Part shown: positions 28,005 to 36,086 of the stretch, piece by piece | Position numbering within the stretch: the first letter of the stretch is position 1 | How the letters are laid out: every line of letters starts with the position of its first letter | Assembly: GCA_016201285.1 (NCBI GenBank) | Contig: JACQDE010000067.1 | Span: forward strand, 30,124-94,123 | From: Acidobacteriota bacterium | GTDB lineage: Bacteria > Acidobacteriota > Terriglobia > Acidiferrales > UBA7541 | Direction: 5' to 3' | Length of the DNA: 64,000 nucleotides | Program-made: the position numbers and the translations under genes | The notes under the pieces: generated by a model | Seen by the model: only the letters and a program-made list of their open reading frames with translations | The model's database searches: none | What the model was told of the DNA's origin: nothing

Positions 28005-28337
28005 ATGTCCTGGAACCTTGTCTATCGCTTTGTGAAGCGGATCCCGCGCGGGTGCGTTGTAACGTACGGCCAACTGGCCCGCGCATTGAAACTGCCGGGC
28101 GGCGCGCGCACCGCTGGCCGCGCCATGTTCGCGTGTCCCTCCGGGCGCGGCGTTCCGTGGCACCGCGTGGTGGGCGCGGGTGGCCGCATCCTGATCCGCG
28201 AACCGCACGCGTCGCTGCAGCGGAGGCTGCTGGAAAGCGAGGGAGCGCGGTTTGACGGACTGCGCATAAACATGGCGGAGCACCAGTGGAAACCCGGCCG
28301 AAGCGCCAAGAAAACAGGGCGTGGAAGCCGCCGTTGA
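28005..28337 (+). CDS. Alkyltransferase-like protein (ATL), MGMT family without the acceptor cysteine
   Basis: The 110-residue protein is the DNA-binding half of O6-alkylguanine alkyltransferase: 'IPRGCVVTYGQLARAL' at 13-28, then 'AMFACPSGRGVPWHRVVGAGG'. In active enzymes the motif is PCHRV; here Cys is replaced by Trp52 (PWHRV), the mark of ATL proteins. ATLs bind O6-alkylguanine, flip it out and hand the lesion to nucleotide excision repair instead of repairing it. A good ribosome site (GGGAGG) precedes the ATG. uvrA and uvrC occur later in this window. The ABC ATPase gene follows or overlaps the 3' end. Confidence 0.88.
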   Translation: MSWNLVYRFVKRIPRGCVVTYGQLARALKLPGGARTAGRAMFACPSGRGVPWHRVVGAGGRILIREPHASLQRRLLESEGARFDGLRINMAEHQWKPGRSAKKTGRGSRR

Positions 28338-28389
28338 ACGGGGCGATTTTCGTTGGCAGCAGAGTCTGGGATATGATGACAACCTTGTT

Positions 28390-29310
28390 GTGAGCGACAC
28401 TGCGATCCAAGTCGAGGACCTGGTGAAGAGCTACGGCCCGGTGCAGGCCCTTCGTGGCGTCAGCTTCGAGGTGTGCGAGGGCGAGGTCTTTGGCCTGTTG
28501 GGGCCGAACGGCGCGGGCAAGACCACCACGGTCGAGATCCTGGAAGGCCTGCGCACAGCCGACACCGGCCGCGTAACTGTCTGCGGTCTGGACCCGCACC
28601 GCAGCGGCGCGGAATACCAGCACCTGTTTGGCGCGGCGCTGCAATCCACTGCCCTGCCGGACAAGCTACGCGTGGACGAGGCGCTAGCGCTCTTCTCCAG
28701 CTTCTACCCGAAGAGGCGCGATACCGCGGAACTGGTTCGGCGCTTCGGGCTCGAGGAAAAACGGCGGGCCTACTACTCGCAACTCTCCGGCGGGCAGAAG
28801 CAGCGGCTGGCACTGGCGCTCGCGCTGGTGAACGAGCCGCGCGTGGTTTTCCTGGACGAGCCGACGGCGGGGCTCGACCCCCAGGTACGGCGCGAAATCT
28901 ACGACATCATCGAAGAACTGCGGCAGGAGAAAAAGACCATCCTGCTCACGACCCACTACATCGAGGAGGCCGAGCGGCTGTGCGACCGCGTGGCCATCAT
29001 CGACCACGGCAAGGTAATTGCCTTGGGCACACCGCGGGAACTGAAGGAACGCTCGGCAGGGACGACGCGAATCCAGGTGCGGTTGGCGCAGCCGGCGCAC
29101 GATGGCGCCCTCGAACGTCTGGAAGGCGTGGCGGATTGCCGGCAGTTTGAAGATAGCTACGTGCTGCACTCGAGGCGGCCGCCGCAGACCATCGTGGCGC
29201 TGGTGAAGCACCTCGAGGCCGAAGGAAATGAATTGCAGAGCCTGGAGATTGCCACGCCGACGCTCGAAGACGTGTTCATCGAGCTGACCGGGCGGCGGCT
29301 GCGGGACTGA
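28390..29310 (+). CDS. ABC transporter ATP-binding protein (ABC-2 exporter)
   Basis: About 306 residues. It has Walker A 'GLLGPNGAGKTTTVEIL', the Q-loop, the ABC signature 'YSQLSGGQKQRLALA', Walker B 'VVFLDEPTAGLDP' and the H-loop 'LLTTHYIEEAERL', then the C-terminal extension found in DrrA/CcmA-type drug or polysaccharide exporters. I favour the GTG at 28390 (VSDTAIQVEDL); an upstream GTG at 28321 would overlap the ATL gene by 17 bases. Neither has a clear ribosome site. The permease gene follows after 15 bases. Confidence 0.88.
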   Translation: MSDTAIQVEDLVKSYGPVQALRGVSFEVCEGEVFGLLGPNGAGKTTTVEILEGLRTADTGRVTVCGLDPHRSGAEYQHLFGAALQSTALPDKLRVDEALALFSSFYPKRRDTAELVRRFGLEEKRRAYYSQLSGGQKQRLALALALVNEPRVVFLDEPTAGLDPQVRREIYDIIEELRQEKKTILLTTHYIEEAERLCDRVAIIDHGKVIALGTPRELKERSAGTTRIQVRLAQPAHDGALERLEGVADCRQFEDSYVLHSRRPPQTIVALVKHLEAEGNELQSLEIATPTLEDVFIELTGRRLRD

Positions 29311-29325
29311 GGCGGAGCGGAAACA

Positions 29326-30213
29326 ATGAAACATGCCGGGACCTTGGCAAAAATCCGGATGCGGCTGGCGCTGCGCAGCAAAGCCTTCCTGTTCTTCAGC
29401 GTGATTCTGCCGCTCGGATTCCTTTTCTTTTACGCCGGCGTGTTCGGCCACGGCGACCCGCGCAAGGTGGCGTACGTGCTCGCGCAGGTGCTCTCGCTGA
29501 CGGTGATGGGCAGCTTCTGGGGCCTGAGTGCGCAACTGGTGATTTTCCGCGAGCAGGGCATCCTGCGGCGCTTCCGCCTCGCGCCGGTGGGCGCGGCGGC
29601 GATGCTGGCGTCGAGCGTGATGTCGAATTACGTGCTGGTCCTGCCGACGGTGGTGATGGAGTTCCTCATCGCCCACTGGGTGTTCGGGATGACGCAGTGG
29701 GGGAACCTGCTCGGCGCGTTTGTGATTGTCTCTCTGGGGGGCATCACGTTTTCCGCGCTGGGGCTGATCGTCGCCAGCGTCACGAACAACATGCAGGAAA
29801 CCCAGGTGATCAACAACGCGGTGTGGTTCTGCTTCCTGTTCATGTCCGGCGCGGCAATTCCGCTGCCCATCCTGCCGAGCTTCATCCAGCGCGTCGCGCT
29901 CTTCCTGCCGGCCACCTATCTGGTCACCGGCCTGCAAAGCGTGCTGGTGCGGCATGCTTCGCTGCTCAATGTGACGGCGGATGTGATCGCGCTGGCCGGG
30001 AGTTTTGCGGTGGCCTTCGTGATTTCCTGGCAACTCTTCCGCTGGGAGCCGGAGGAACGCCTGCCCGGGCGCGCCAAGCTGTGGGCCGCGGCGGCAATGA
30101 TTCCCTTCCTGCTGCTCGGGGCGTGGGAGAGCACCCGCGGCGACCGCCGTGCCGAAGCGAACACGATCTTCGAATCGCTTCAACCGCTGGCCAACCCTTC
30201 GCAAACGAAGTAG
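29326..30213 (+). CDS. ABC-2 type transporter permease
   Basis: The 295-residue inner-membrane partner of the preceding ATPase. It has six hydrophobic segments in the ABC-2 layout, with the long first cytoplasmic loop 'REQGILRRFRLAPVG' (about 65-90) that contacts the ATPase and a re-entrant 'MSGAAIPLPILPSFIQRVALFLPATYL' region (positions about 172-200). Such pairs export drugs, lipids or glycans. The substrate is not indicated. The last residues after about 255 are an extra hydrophobic end followed by a polar tail. Confidence 0.85.
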   Translation: MKHAGTLAKIRMRLALRSKAFLFFSVILPLGFLFFYAGVFGHGDPRKVAYVLAQVLSLTVMGSFWGLSAQLVIFREQGILRRFRLAPVGAAAMLASSVMSNYVLVLPTVVMEFLIAHWVFGMTQWGNLLGAFVIVSLGGITFSALGLIVASVTNNMQETQVINNAVWFCFLFMSGAAIPLPILPSFIQRVALFLPATYLVTGLQSVLVRHASLLNVTADVIALAGSFAVAFVISWQLFRWEPEERLPGRAKLWAAAAMIPFLLLGAWESTRGDRRAEANTIFESLQPLANPSQTK

Positions 30214-30260
30214 AATCCAATCCCGGCAGTTGTGCCCAATTCCTGAACGGGGTGATGCTG

Positions 30261-31130
30261 ATGAGAATTCGACTTGCGCCCGCGCTGTTCATTCTGCTTC
30301 TTCTCTTCCCTGCCCTCACCTTTGCACAGAAATCCGTCAAGAGCGGCACGGTGGACGTGAACGGCGGAAAGCTCTTCTACGAGGAAGCCGGCACGGGCGA
30401 TGCCGTGGTGTTGATTCATGGCGGGCAGCTCGACCGCCGGATGTGGGACGACCAGTTCCAGCTTTTCGCCGAGCGCTTCCGCGTGATCCGCTACGACGTG
30501 CGAAACTACGGCAAATCCGACACGGCCACGCAGGTCTACGCGAGCGAGGAGGACCTTTACGCGTTGTTGAAGCAGTTGGACGTGGAGAAGGCGCACCTGG
30601 TGGGTCTCTCGCTCGGCGGGCGCATCGCCATCGACTTTACCCTCGCGCATCCGGAAATGGTGAGCGCGCTGGTGCCCGTAGGCGCCGGGATGACGGGTTT
30701 TTCGATGCCCGACAATTTCCCCTGGGAAGAATCGCTCGACGCAGCGCAGAGGGGCGACTTCGCGAAAGTGACCGAGCTGTGGCTGAAGAGCGGCTTCATG
30801 GCGCCGGCAATGGAGAATCCAAAGCTGGCGCCGCGGGTGCGGCAGCTCTCGATGGAGAACACCAAGGACTGGATGTCCAATCCGTTGCTCGAGCGGCGGA
30901 TGAAACCCCCGGCCGTCGAACGCCTCGGCGAAATCCGCGCGCCAACGCTGATTGTGGCCGGCAGCCGCGACGTGCTGAACATCCAGGCCATTGCGGGCAT
31001 CCTGCAGGCGCGCGTGCCGGGCGCGAGGACCGTGGTGATCCCCGGCGCCGGGCACATGGTCAACATGGAGAAGCCGGAGGAGTTCAACCGCGTGGTGCTG
31101 GAATTCTTGCGCGGGTTGCCGAAGAACTAG
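30261..31130 (+). CDS. Secreted alpha/beta hydrolase
   Basis: A 289-residue hydrolase with a signal peptide (MRIRLAPALFILLLLFPALTFA). The fold elements are an oxyanion strand 'AVVLIHGGQLDRRMWD', the nucleophile elbow GLSLGG with Ser as nucleophile, the acid Asp in 'GSRDVLNI' and the His in 'IPGAGHMVNME'. It resembles 3-oxoadipate enol-lactonase or esterase-type hydrolases, but the export signal argues against a catabolic cytoplasmic role. The ATG at 30261 is favoured since GGGG lies eight bases upstream; an ATG two codons earlier is also in frame. Confidence 0.82.
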   Translation: MRIRLAPALFILLLLFPALTFAQKSVKSGTVDVNGGKLFYEEAGTGDAVVLIHGGQLDRRMWDDQFQLFAERFRVIRYDVRNYGKSDTATQVYASEEDLYALLKQLDVEKAHLVGLSLGGRIAIDFTLAHPEMVSALVPVGAGMTGFSMPDNFPWEESLDAAQRGDFAKVTELWLKSGFMAPAMENPKLAPRVRQLSMENTKDWMSNPLLERRMKPPAVERLGEIRAPTLIVAGSRDVLNIQAIAGILQARVPGARTVVIPGAGHMVNMEKPEEFNRVVLEFLRGLPKN

Positions 31131-31154
31131 CGCCGCGGCGTTTTTCGGCGCCGC
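31130..31154 (+). terminator. Possible terminator hairpin after the hydrolase gene
   Basis: Directly after the stop codon GCGCCG and CGGCGC flank CGGCGTTTTT. The T-run falls in the loop and not after the stem, so termination is uncertain. Confidence 0.3.
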
Positions 31155-31209
31155 ACATGCCAAATTGGACGGCTGCGTCGCGGGATTTCCGGCCCGCTCA
31201 GGTTTGCGA

Positions 31210-31236
31210 TTGACAGTGAAATCCGTGTGCTATACT
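31210..31236 (+). promoter_or_regulatory. Predicted promoter of ilvE
   Basis: TTGACA (31210-31215) and TATACT (31231-31236), both near-perfect, are 15 bases apart. The expected leader is about 165 bases long and contains a 9-bp imperfect hairpin (GGACCGTCC near 31322 and GGACGGTTCC near 31342). No branched-chain-rich leader peptide was found. Confidence 0.5.
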
Positions 31237-31406
31237 TCCTCGCGGGAAGCGTGGAGTGCGGCACTTTCGCAATCATTCCGCAGCTTCCGCGAAAGCCGAG
31301 TGCGATTGCTCACGCCAGTCCGGACCGTCCTATGGATGCTACGGACGGTTCCCCTTCTGAACAATCTCCTACATGAAGCAACGAAATCGCTGACCGGAGA
31401 GTGCTG

Positions 31407-32354
31407 ATGAGTGTCAAGCCAACCGAGAAGATCTGGCACAACGGAAAACTGATTCCGTGGGACGACGCGAAAATACACGTACTCTCGCACGTGGTGAGTT
31501 ACGGCTCCGGGATCTTTGAAGGCATCCGCTGTTACCACACGCCCCAGGGGCCTGCCATTTTCCGGCTGAAGGAGCACATGCAGCGTCTGTTGAACTCGGC
31601 GCGCATCTACCGGATGGAGATCCCCTACAAGCTCGACGAACTGATGAGCGTGGCCACGGAACTGGTCCGCGCGAACAAGATGGACGCGTGCTACGTAAAG
31701 CCGATCGTGATCCGCGGTTACGGCGAAGTGGGCGTGAACCCGCTTCCCTGCCCGATCGATGTTTTCATGGCCTGCTGGGCTTGGGGCAAGTACCTCGGCG
31801 CGGACGCTATCGAGCAGGGTGTGGATGTTTGCGTGAGCTCGTGGGCGCGCATGGCGGGCAATACGTTGCCGGCGATGGCCAAGTCTGCGGCGAACTACAT
31901 GAATTCGCAGCTCATTCGCATGGAAGCCATCATCAACGGCTACGTCGAGGGCATCGCGCTGGACGTGAATGGCTGCGTGAGCGAAGGCTCCGGCGAAAAC
32001 ATTTTCGTCGTGTACGAGGGCACCGTGCTGACGCCGCCGCTGGCGAACAGCGTGCTGCCAGGCATCACGCGGAGCGCCGTGATGACGCTATGCCACGACC
32101 TGGGCATCCCGGTGCAGGAACAAATGATCCCGCGCGAGATGCTCTACATCGCCGAGGAAGTTTTTCTGGTCGGCACGGCCACGGAAATCTCGCCGGTGCG
32201 CTCGATTGACCGTTCGCCGATCGGAAAGGGCTCACGCGGGCCCATCACCAAGCGCTTGCAGGATGAGTTCTTCGCCCTCGTGCAGGGAGAGAAACCCGAC
32301 CGCCACGGCTGGCTCACGCTGGTGCACTCGCCGGTAAGCGCCAACGTGCGGTAA
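31407..32354 (+). CDS. ilvE: Branched-chain amino acid aminotransferase
   Basis: A 315-residue class IV PLP aminotransferase. It shows 'HVVSYGSGIFEGIRCY' near residue 33, the PLP lysine in 'CYVKPIVIRGYGE', 'AMAKSAANYMNSQL' and 'CVSEGSGENIFVV', then 'TATEISPVRSID' near the end, all as in IlvE. It transfers amino groups between glutamate and the branched-chain 2-oxo acids. The ATG at 31407 is chosen because GGAGAG lies at proper distance; a GTG two codons earlier is possible. No other ilv or leu gene lies nearby. Confidence 0.93.
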   Translation: MSVKPTEKIWHNGKLIPWDDAKIHVLSHVVSYGSGIFEGIRCYHTPQGPAIFRLKEHMQRLLNSARIYRMEIPYKLDELMSVATELVRANKMDACYVKPIVIRGYGEVGVNPLPCPIDVFMACWAWGKYLGADAIEQGVDVCVSSWARMAGNTLPAMAKSAANYMNSQLIRMEAIINGYVEGIALDVNGCVSEGSGENIFVVYEGTVLTPPLANSVLPGITRSAVMTLCHDLGIPVQEQMIPREMLYIAEEVFLVGTATEISPVRSIDRSPIGKGSRGPITKRLQDEFFALVQGEKPDRHGWLTLVHSPVSANVR

Positions 32355-32470
32355 AAACCGGGGCGCGGCGGGACAACGGTACCCTCTCGATCTCGGATCT
32401 CAGTATTCCACCTGGTAACAGCGACGTGCGGGACAAGGTGGTTTCGTCCCTCCCAGTTGCCGTCCCCGCG

Positions 32471-32499
32471 TTGACTTGCAAACTTCGGCGGCCTAAGAT
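32471..32499 (+). promoter_or_regulatory. Predicted promoter of the propeller-protein gene
   Basis: TTGACT (32471-32476) and TAAGAT (32494-32499) are exactly 17 bases apart, 37 bases before the ATG. Confidence 0.5.
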
Positions 32500-32535
32500 G
32501 CGCGACTGCCTAAATCTACAGCCCACGAGGAAACT

Positions 32536-35244
32536 ATGTTGAGGAAATCGCTTGGAATTCTGTCCGCGATTGCGCTGATGGCGACGGCATCCGTCGCCCA
32601 GAAGCCGAAGTCAAAGCCGAAAGAGGCACCCGTGCCGGCGGCCGCAGCCGCCGCTCCCGCCGCGCCGGCCGAACTGGCGCTCGATCCGGTGCTGCTGCGA
32701 AACTTGAAGGCGCGGAGCATCGGCCCGGCGGTGATGGGCGGTCGCGTGTCGGACATTGCGATTGACCCGAATGATCCGTCCACGTTCTACGTCGCGCTGG
32801 GCACCGGTGGAGTGATGAAAACAACAAACAACGGCGTGACGTTGGACGGGATCTTCGAGAAGGAAGCCGTGGCGGCGGTTGGTGCGGTGGCCGTGGCGCC
32901 GTCGGACTCCAAGGTGGTGTGGGTGGGGACCGGCGAGGCCAACGACCGCAACAGCTCGAGCTGGGGCGGCGGCGTGTATCGCTCGACCGATGGCGGCGAC
33001 ACGTGGACGAACACCGGACTGAAGAACAGCCGCACGATTGCCCGCATCGTGGTTCATCCGAGCGATCCCAAAACCGCCTGGGTAGCAGCCGTGGGTGACC
33101 TGTGGAACTTCGGCGGCGACCGCGGGCTTTACAAGACGACGGACGGCGGCGCGACGTGGAAGCGCGTGCTGGGGGCACCGGCGCCGTACAACGACCGCGT
33201 CGGCTGTGGCGACGTAGCACTCGATCCCTCGGATTCCAATGTGCTGTACGCAACGCTCTACGCGCGCCAGCGCACACCGTGGTCGTTTCTTTCCGGCCGG
33301 GCCATCACCGACGGCAAAGACGTCGGTGGCATCTTCAAGAGCACCGACAGCGGCGAGACATGGAAGAAACTCGACAAGGGATTGCCGGGCGGCATGGGCC
33401 GCATCGGCCTGAGCATTTACCGCAAGAATCCAAAGATTGTTTATGCCGTTGTGCAGAGCGACGAGGGTGGCACCAGCGCGATTGACGAAATTCGCAGCAA
33501 GCGCGGCGGCGTCTTCCGCTCCGAGGACGCCGGCGAGAGCTGGACGCGCATGAACGGCCTCAACCCGCGGCCGTTCTACTTCAGCCAGATCCGCGTGGAC
33601 CCCGAGAACGACCAGCGGATTTACGTGCTCGGCTTCGCCCTGCATGTTTCCGATGATGGCGGGAAATCCTTTCGCGAGGATTTGTTCGAAAAAGTGCATC
33701 CGGACCTCCACGCGCTGGCGATTGACGCCAGGAATCCAAAGCGGGTGCTGCTCGGCACAGACGGAGGACTCTATCAGAGCTTTGACGCCGGCAAAGTGTG
33801 GGAGCATCTGACGCGGTTCGCGGCGGGCGAGTTTTACCGCATCAATTACGACATGAGCACGCCCTACCGCATCTGTGGCGGCTTGCAGGACAACCTCAAC
33901 TGGGTCGGCCCCAGCCGCACGCGCACCAAGGATGGGATCGTCAACTCCGACTGGATCAATATCGGCGGCGGCGACGGTTTCTACTGCGTCTTCGATCCGG
34001 ACGACCCGGAGATCGTGTACACCGAGTCGCAACAGGGATTCGTCCACCGCATGAACATGCGCAACGGCCAGGTGAAGATGCTGCGGCCCGAGCCGTCGGA
34101 GGGGCAAAAGGCGTTTCGCTTTCACTGGAATTCGCCGCTGATCGCAAGCCGGCACGCACGGGGAACCATGTATCTTGGCGGGAACCATGTCTTCCGGCTG
34201 ACGGCACAGGGTGAGCAGTGGCAGATGATCAGCCCGGACCTCTCGACACAGGACCCCGGCAAAACAGTGGCCGTCGGGAGCGGTGCGGAGAATTACGCCG
34301 TGGCGTACACACTGGCGGAATCGCCGGTGAAGGCCGGGCTGCTCTGGGCCGCTACGGACGACGGCAAACTCTGGCTTACGGAAAGCGACGGGCAGAACTG
34401 GACCGACCTGACCGCTAATCTTCCCGCGCCGGCAAAGGGCCAGTGGATCATGCGCATCGAGGCGAGCTCCCATGACGCGAACGTGGCCTACCTCGCGGTG
34501 GATGCGCACCGCACTGGAAACTTCGCGCCGCTGGCCTACCGCACCGCCGACGGCGGCAAAACGTGGCAGAGTATCGCCGCAAACCTGCCCGCCGAAGGGC
34601 CGGTGAAAGTGATTCGCGAAGATCCTAAGAATCCCAGGCTGCTCTACGCGGGCACAGAGTTCGGCCTTTTCGTCAGCGTGGACCGCGGCGCAAACTGGAT
34701 CAAATTCGGCGACCTGCCCACGGTGGCCGTGGACGACATTGCCGTACACCCGCGCGAGAACGACCTGATCCTCGCCACGCACGGCCGCAGCCTGTTCATC
34801 GTGGATGACATCCGCCCGCTCCAACAATTGACGCCGGAGGTGCGCGAGAAGCCCGCGCATCTCTTTCCCCTCCGGCCGCTGCTCGGCATGCACATGATGC
34901 CCGGATTTGTTGACTGGGATGGGAAAGCCGTCTTCCGGGGCGACAACGCGCCGGAAGGCGCTCTGATCAATTTCTTCCTGAAGGCCTACACCGGCGAAGA
35001 GGTGAAAATCAAAGTCACTGATGCTGCGGGCACGCCCGTAGCGAAATTCAAGCTGGCGGGCACGCCCGGCATCAACCGCATCACCTGGGACCTGAAGCCG
35101 ACCAAAGATGTGCTCACCGAATACGGTGGCGAGGGGCAGAAGCACGTCAAGCCGGGCGAATACGCCGTGACACTGGTGTACGGAAACTACTCGCAGACGG
35201 AAAAAATTCAAGTGACGATTGCGCCGGGTGTTGAAACGCGGTAA
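32536..35244 (+). CDS. Secreted sortilin/VPS10-like BNR-repeat beta-propeller protein
   Basis: A 902-residue exported protein. After the signal peptide (about 1-21) and an Ala/Pro-rich linker come repeated Asp-box (BNR) motifs such as 'VYRSTDGGDTW', 'LYKTTDGGATW', 'IFKSTDSGETW', 'VFRSEDAGESW' and 'YRTADGGKTW', which form the blades of a large propeller of the VPS10/sortilin type. The last 150 residues look like a beta-sandwich ('VTDAAGTPVAKFKLAGTPGINRITWDLK' region). Databases often name such proteins glycosyl hydrolases, but I see no catalytic motif to support that. They are common as large paralogous families in Acidobacteriota and related soil bacteria. The ligand is unknown. Confidence 0.83.
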   Translation: MLRKSLGILSAIALMATASVAQKPKSKPKEAPVPAAAAAAPAAPAELALDPVLLRNLKARSIGPAVMGGRVSDIAIDPNDPSTFYVALGTGGVMKTTNNGVTLDGIFEKEAVAAVGAVAVAPSDSKVVWVGTGEANDRNSSSWGGGVYRSTDGGDTWTNTGLKNSRTIARIVVHPSDPKTAWVAAVGDLWNFGGDRGLYKTTDGGATWKRVLGAPAPYNDRVGCGDVALDPSDSNVLYATLYARQRTPWSFLSGRAITDGKDVGGIFKSTDSGETWKKLDKGLPGGMGRIGLSIYRKNPKIVYAVVQSDEGGTSAIDEIRSKRGGVFRSEDAGESWTRMNGLNPRPFYFSQIRVDPENDQRIYVLGFALHVSDDGGKSFREDLFEKVHPDLHALAIDARNPKRVLLGTDGGLYQSFDAGKVWEHLTRFAAGEFYRINYDMSTPYRICGGLQDNLNWVGPSRTRTKDGIVNSDWINIGGGDGFYCVFDPDDPEIVYTESQQGFVHRMNMRNGQVKMLRPEPSEGQKAFRFHWNSPLIASRHARGTMYLGGNHVFRLTAQGEQWQMISPDLSTQDPGKTVAVGSGAENYAVAYTLAESPVKAGLLWAATDDGKLWLTESDGQNWTDLTANLPAPAKGQWIMRIEASSHDANVAYLAVDAHRTGNFAPLAYRTADGGKTWQSIAANLPAEGPVKVIREDPKNPRLLYAGTEFGLFVSVDRGANWIKFGDLPTVAVDDIAVHPRENDLILATHGRSLFIVDDIRPLQQLTPEVREKPAHLFPLRPLLGMHMMPGFVDWDGKAVFRGDNAPEGALINFFLKAYTGEEVKIKVTDAAGTPVAKFKLAGTPGINRITWDLKPTKDVLTEYGGEGQKHVKPGEYAVTLVYGNYSQTEKIQVTIAPGVETR

Positions 35245-35279
35245 CAATCGGACTCGCAATTCGTTGAGGGAGGAGCACT

Positions 35280-35984
35280 TTGAGCAGCTTGCCTCAGAAA
35301 CTCATGGCTGAGTTTGTCGGAACCTTCACGCTTATCTTCATCGGAGCAGGCGCCATCTGCGCGGACCAGTTCATGAAGTCCGGCAGCCCGGGGGCAGCGG
35401 GCATGGGGCTGCTGGCCATCGCCGCGGCGCACGGCCTAGCCATTGCCATCATGGTCTCCGCGGTCGGACACATCTCCGGCGGCCACCTGAACCCCGCAGT
35501 GACGATCGGTGTCTGGGTGACGAAAAAGATCGGCACGGTTGAGGCGCTGCTCTACTGGGTGGCGCAGTTGGCCGGCGCGACCGCGGCTGCCTACTTGTTG
35601 ACGGTGGTGGTTCCGGAAGACGCATGGCATGCCGTTTCGCTGGGCACGCCGACGCTGGCCGCCGGCTTCACCCGCACCAGCGGCATGATCCTGGAGGCCG
35701 TGTTGACCTTCCTGCTCGTCTGGGTGGTGTTCGCCACCGCGGTGGACGAGCGTGGCGCCTTCGGAAAGATTGCCGGGTTCGCCATCGGGCTGACGGTAAT
35801 GATGGACATCCTAGTCGGCGGCCCGTTCACCGGCGGGGCGATGAATCCGGCGCGCGCGTTCGGTCCGGCCCTGGCCGCGAAGTTCTGGACGACGCACGGC
35901 GTGTACTGGGTAGGGCCGCTCCTCGGGGGCGCGCTGGCCGGGGCCGTCTATGACGCGCTCTATCTGAAAAAACCCGCGGCCTAG
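35280..35984 (+). CDS. MIP family aquaporin with a plant-TIP-like selectivity filter
   Basis: A 234-residue, six-helix channel with both NPA boxes: HISGGHLNPAVT (Asn71) and GGAMNPARAFGPAL (Asn189). Reading the aromatic/arginine filter by alignment to AqpZ and plant channels gives His51 in helix 2 (AAAHGLAIA), Ile177 in helix 5 where AqpZ has His, Gly186 in loop E and Arg192. The His-Ile-Gly-Arg set is the one of plant TIP2 channels, which pass ammonia as well as water. The start is TTG with AGGAG eight bases upstream. Confidence 0.9.
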   Translation: MSSLPQKLMAEFVGTFTLIFIGAGAICADQFMKSGSPGAAGMGLLAIAAAHGLAIAIMVSAVGHISGGHLNPAVTIGVWVTKKIGTVEALLYWVAQLAGATAAAYLLTVVVPEDAWHAVSLGTPTLAAGFTRTSGMILEAVLTFLLVWVVFATAVDERGAFGKIAGFAIGLTVMMDILVGGPFTGGAMNPARAFGPALAAKFWTTHGVYWVGPLLGGALAGAVYDALYLKKPAA

Positions 35985-36020
35985 AAAGCGATGGAATGAG
36001 CACGGGCCGCGCGGCGCTGC

Positions 36021-36049
36021 TTGCCTTGCGATGCCGCGCGTGCTAGTGT
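36021..36049 (+). promoter_or_regulatory. Weak promoter candidate for pilT
   Basis: TTGCCT (36021-36026) and TAGTGT (36044-36049) are 17 bases apart, each four of six to consensus, 38 bases before the ATG. Confidence 0.3.
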
Positions 36050-36086
36050 CGCTGGAAAGTTTGCGAAAACGAGGAGTCTTCACGCC

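Noticed and set aside
31251..31376. Leader peptide for attenuation of ilvE
   Set aside because: A 42-codon frame exists but is not enriched in Leu, Ile or Val codons in a run, and the nearby hairpin has no T-run.
32611..35259. 882-codon minus-strand open frame opposite the propeller protein
   Set aside because: Low-complexity antisense translation; the plus strand has a signal peptide, ribosome site, promoter and Asp-box repeats.
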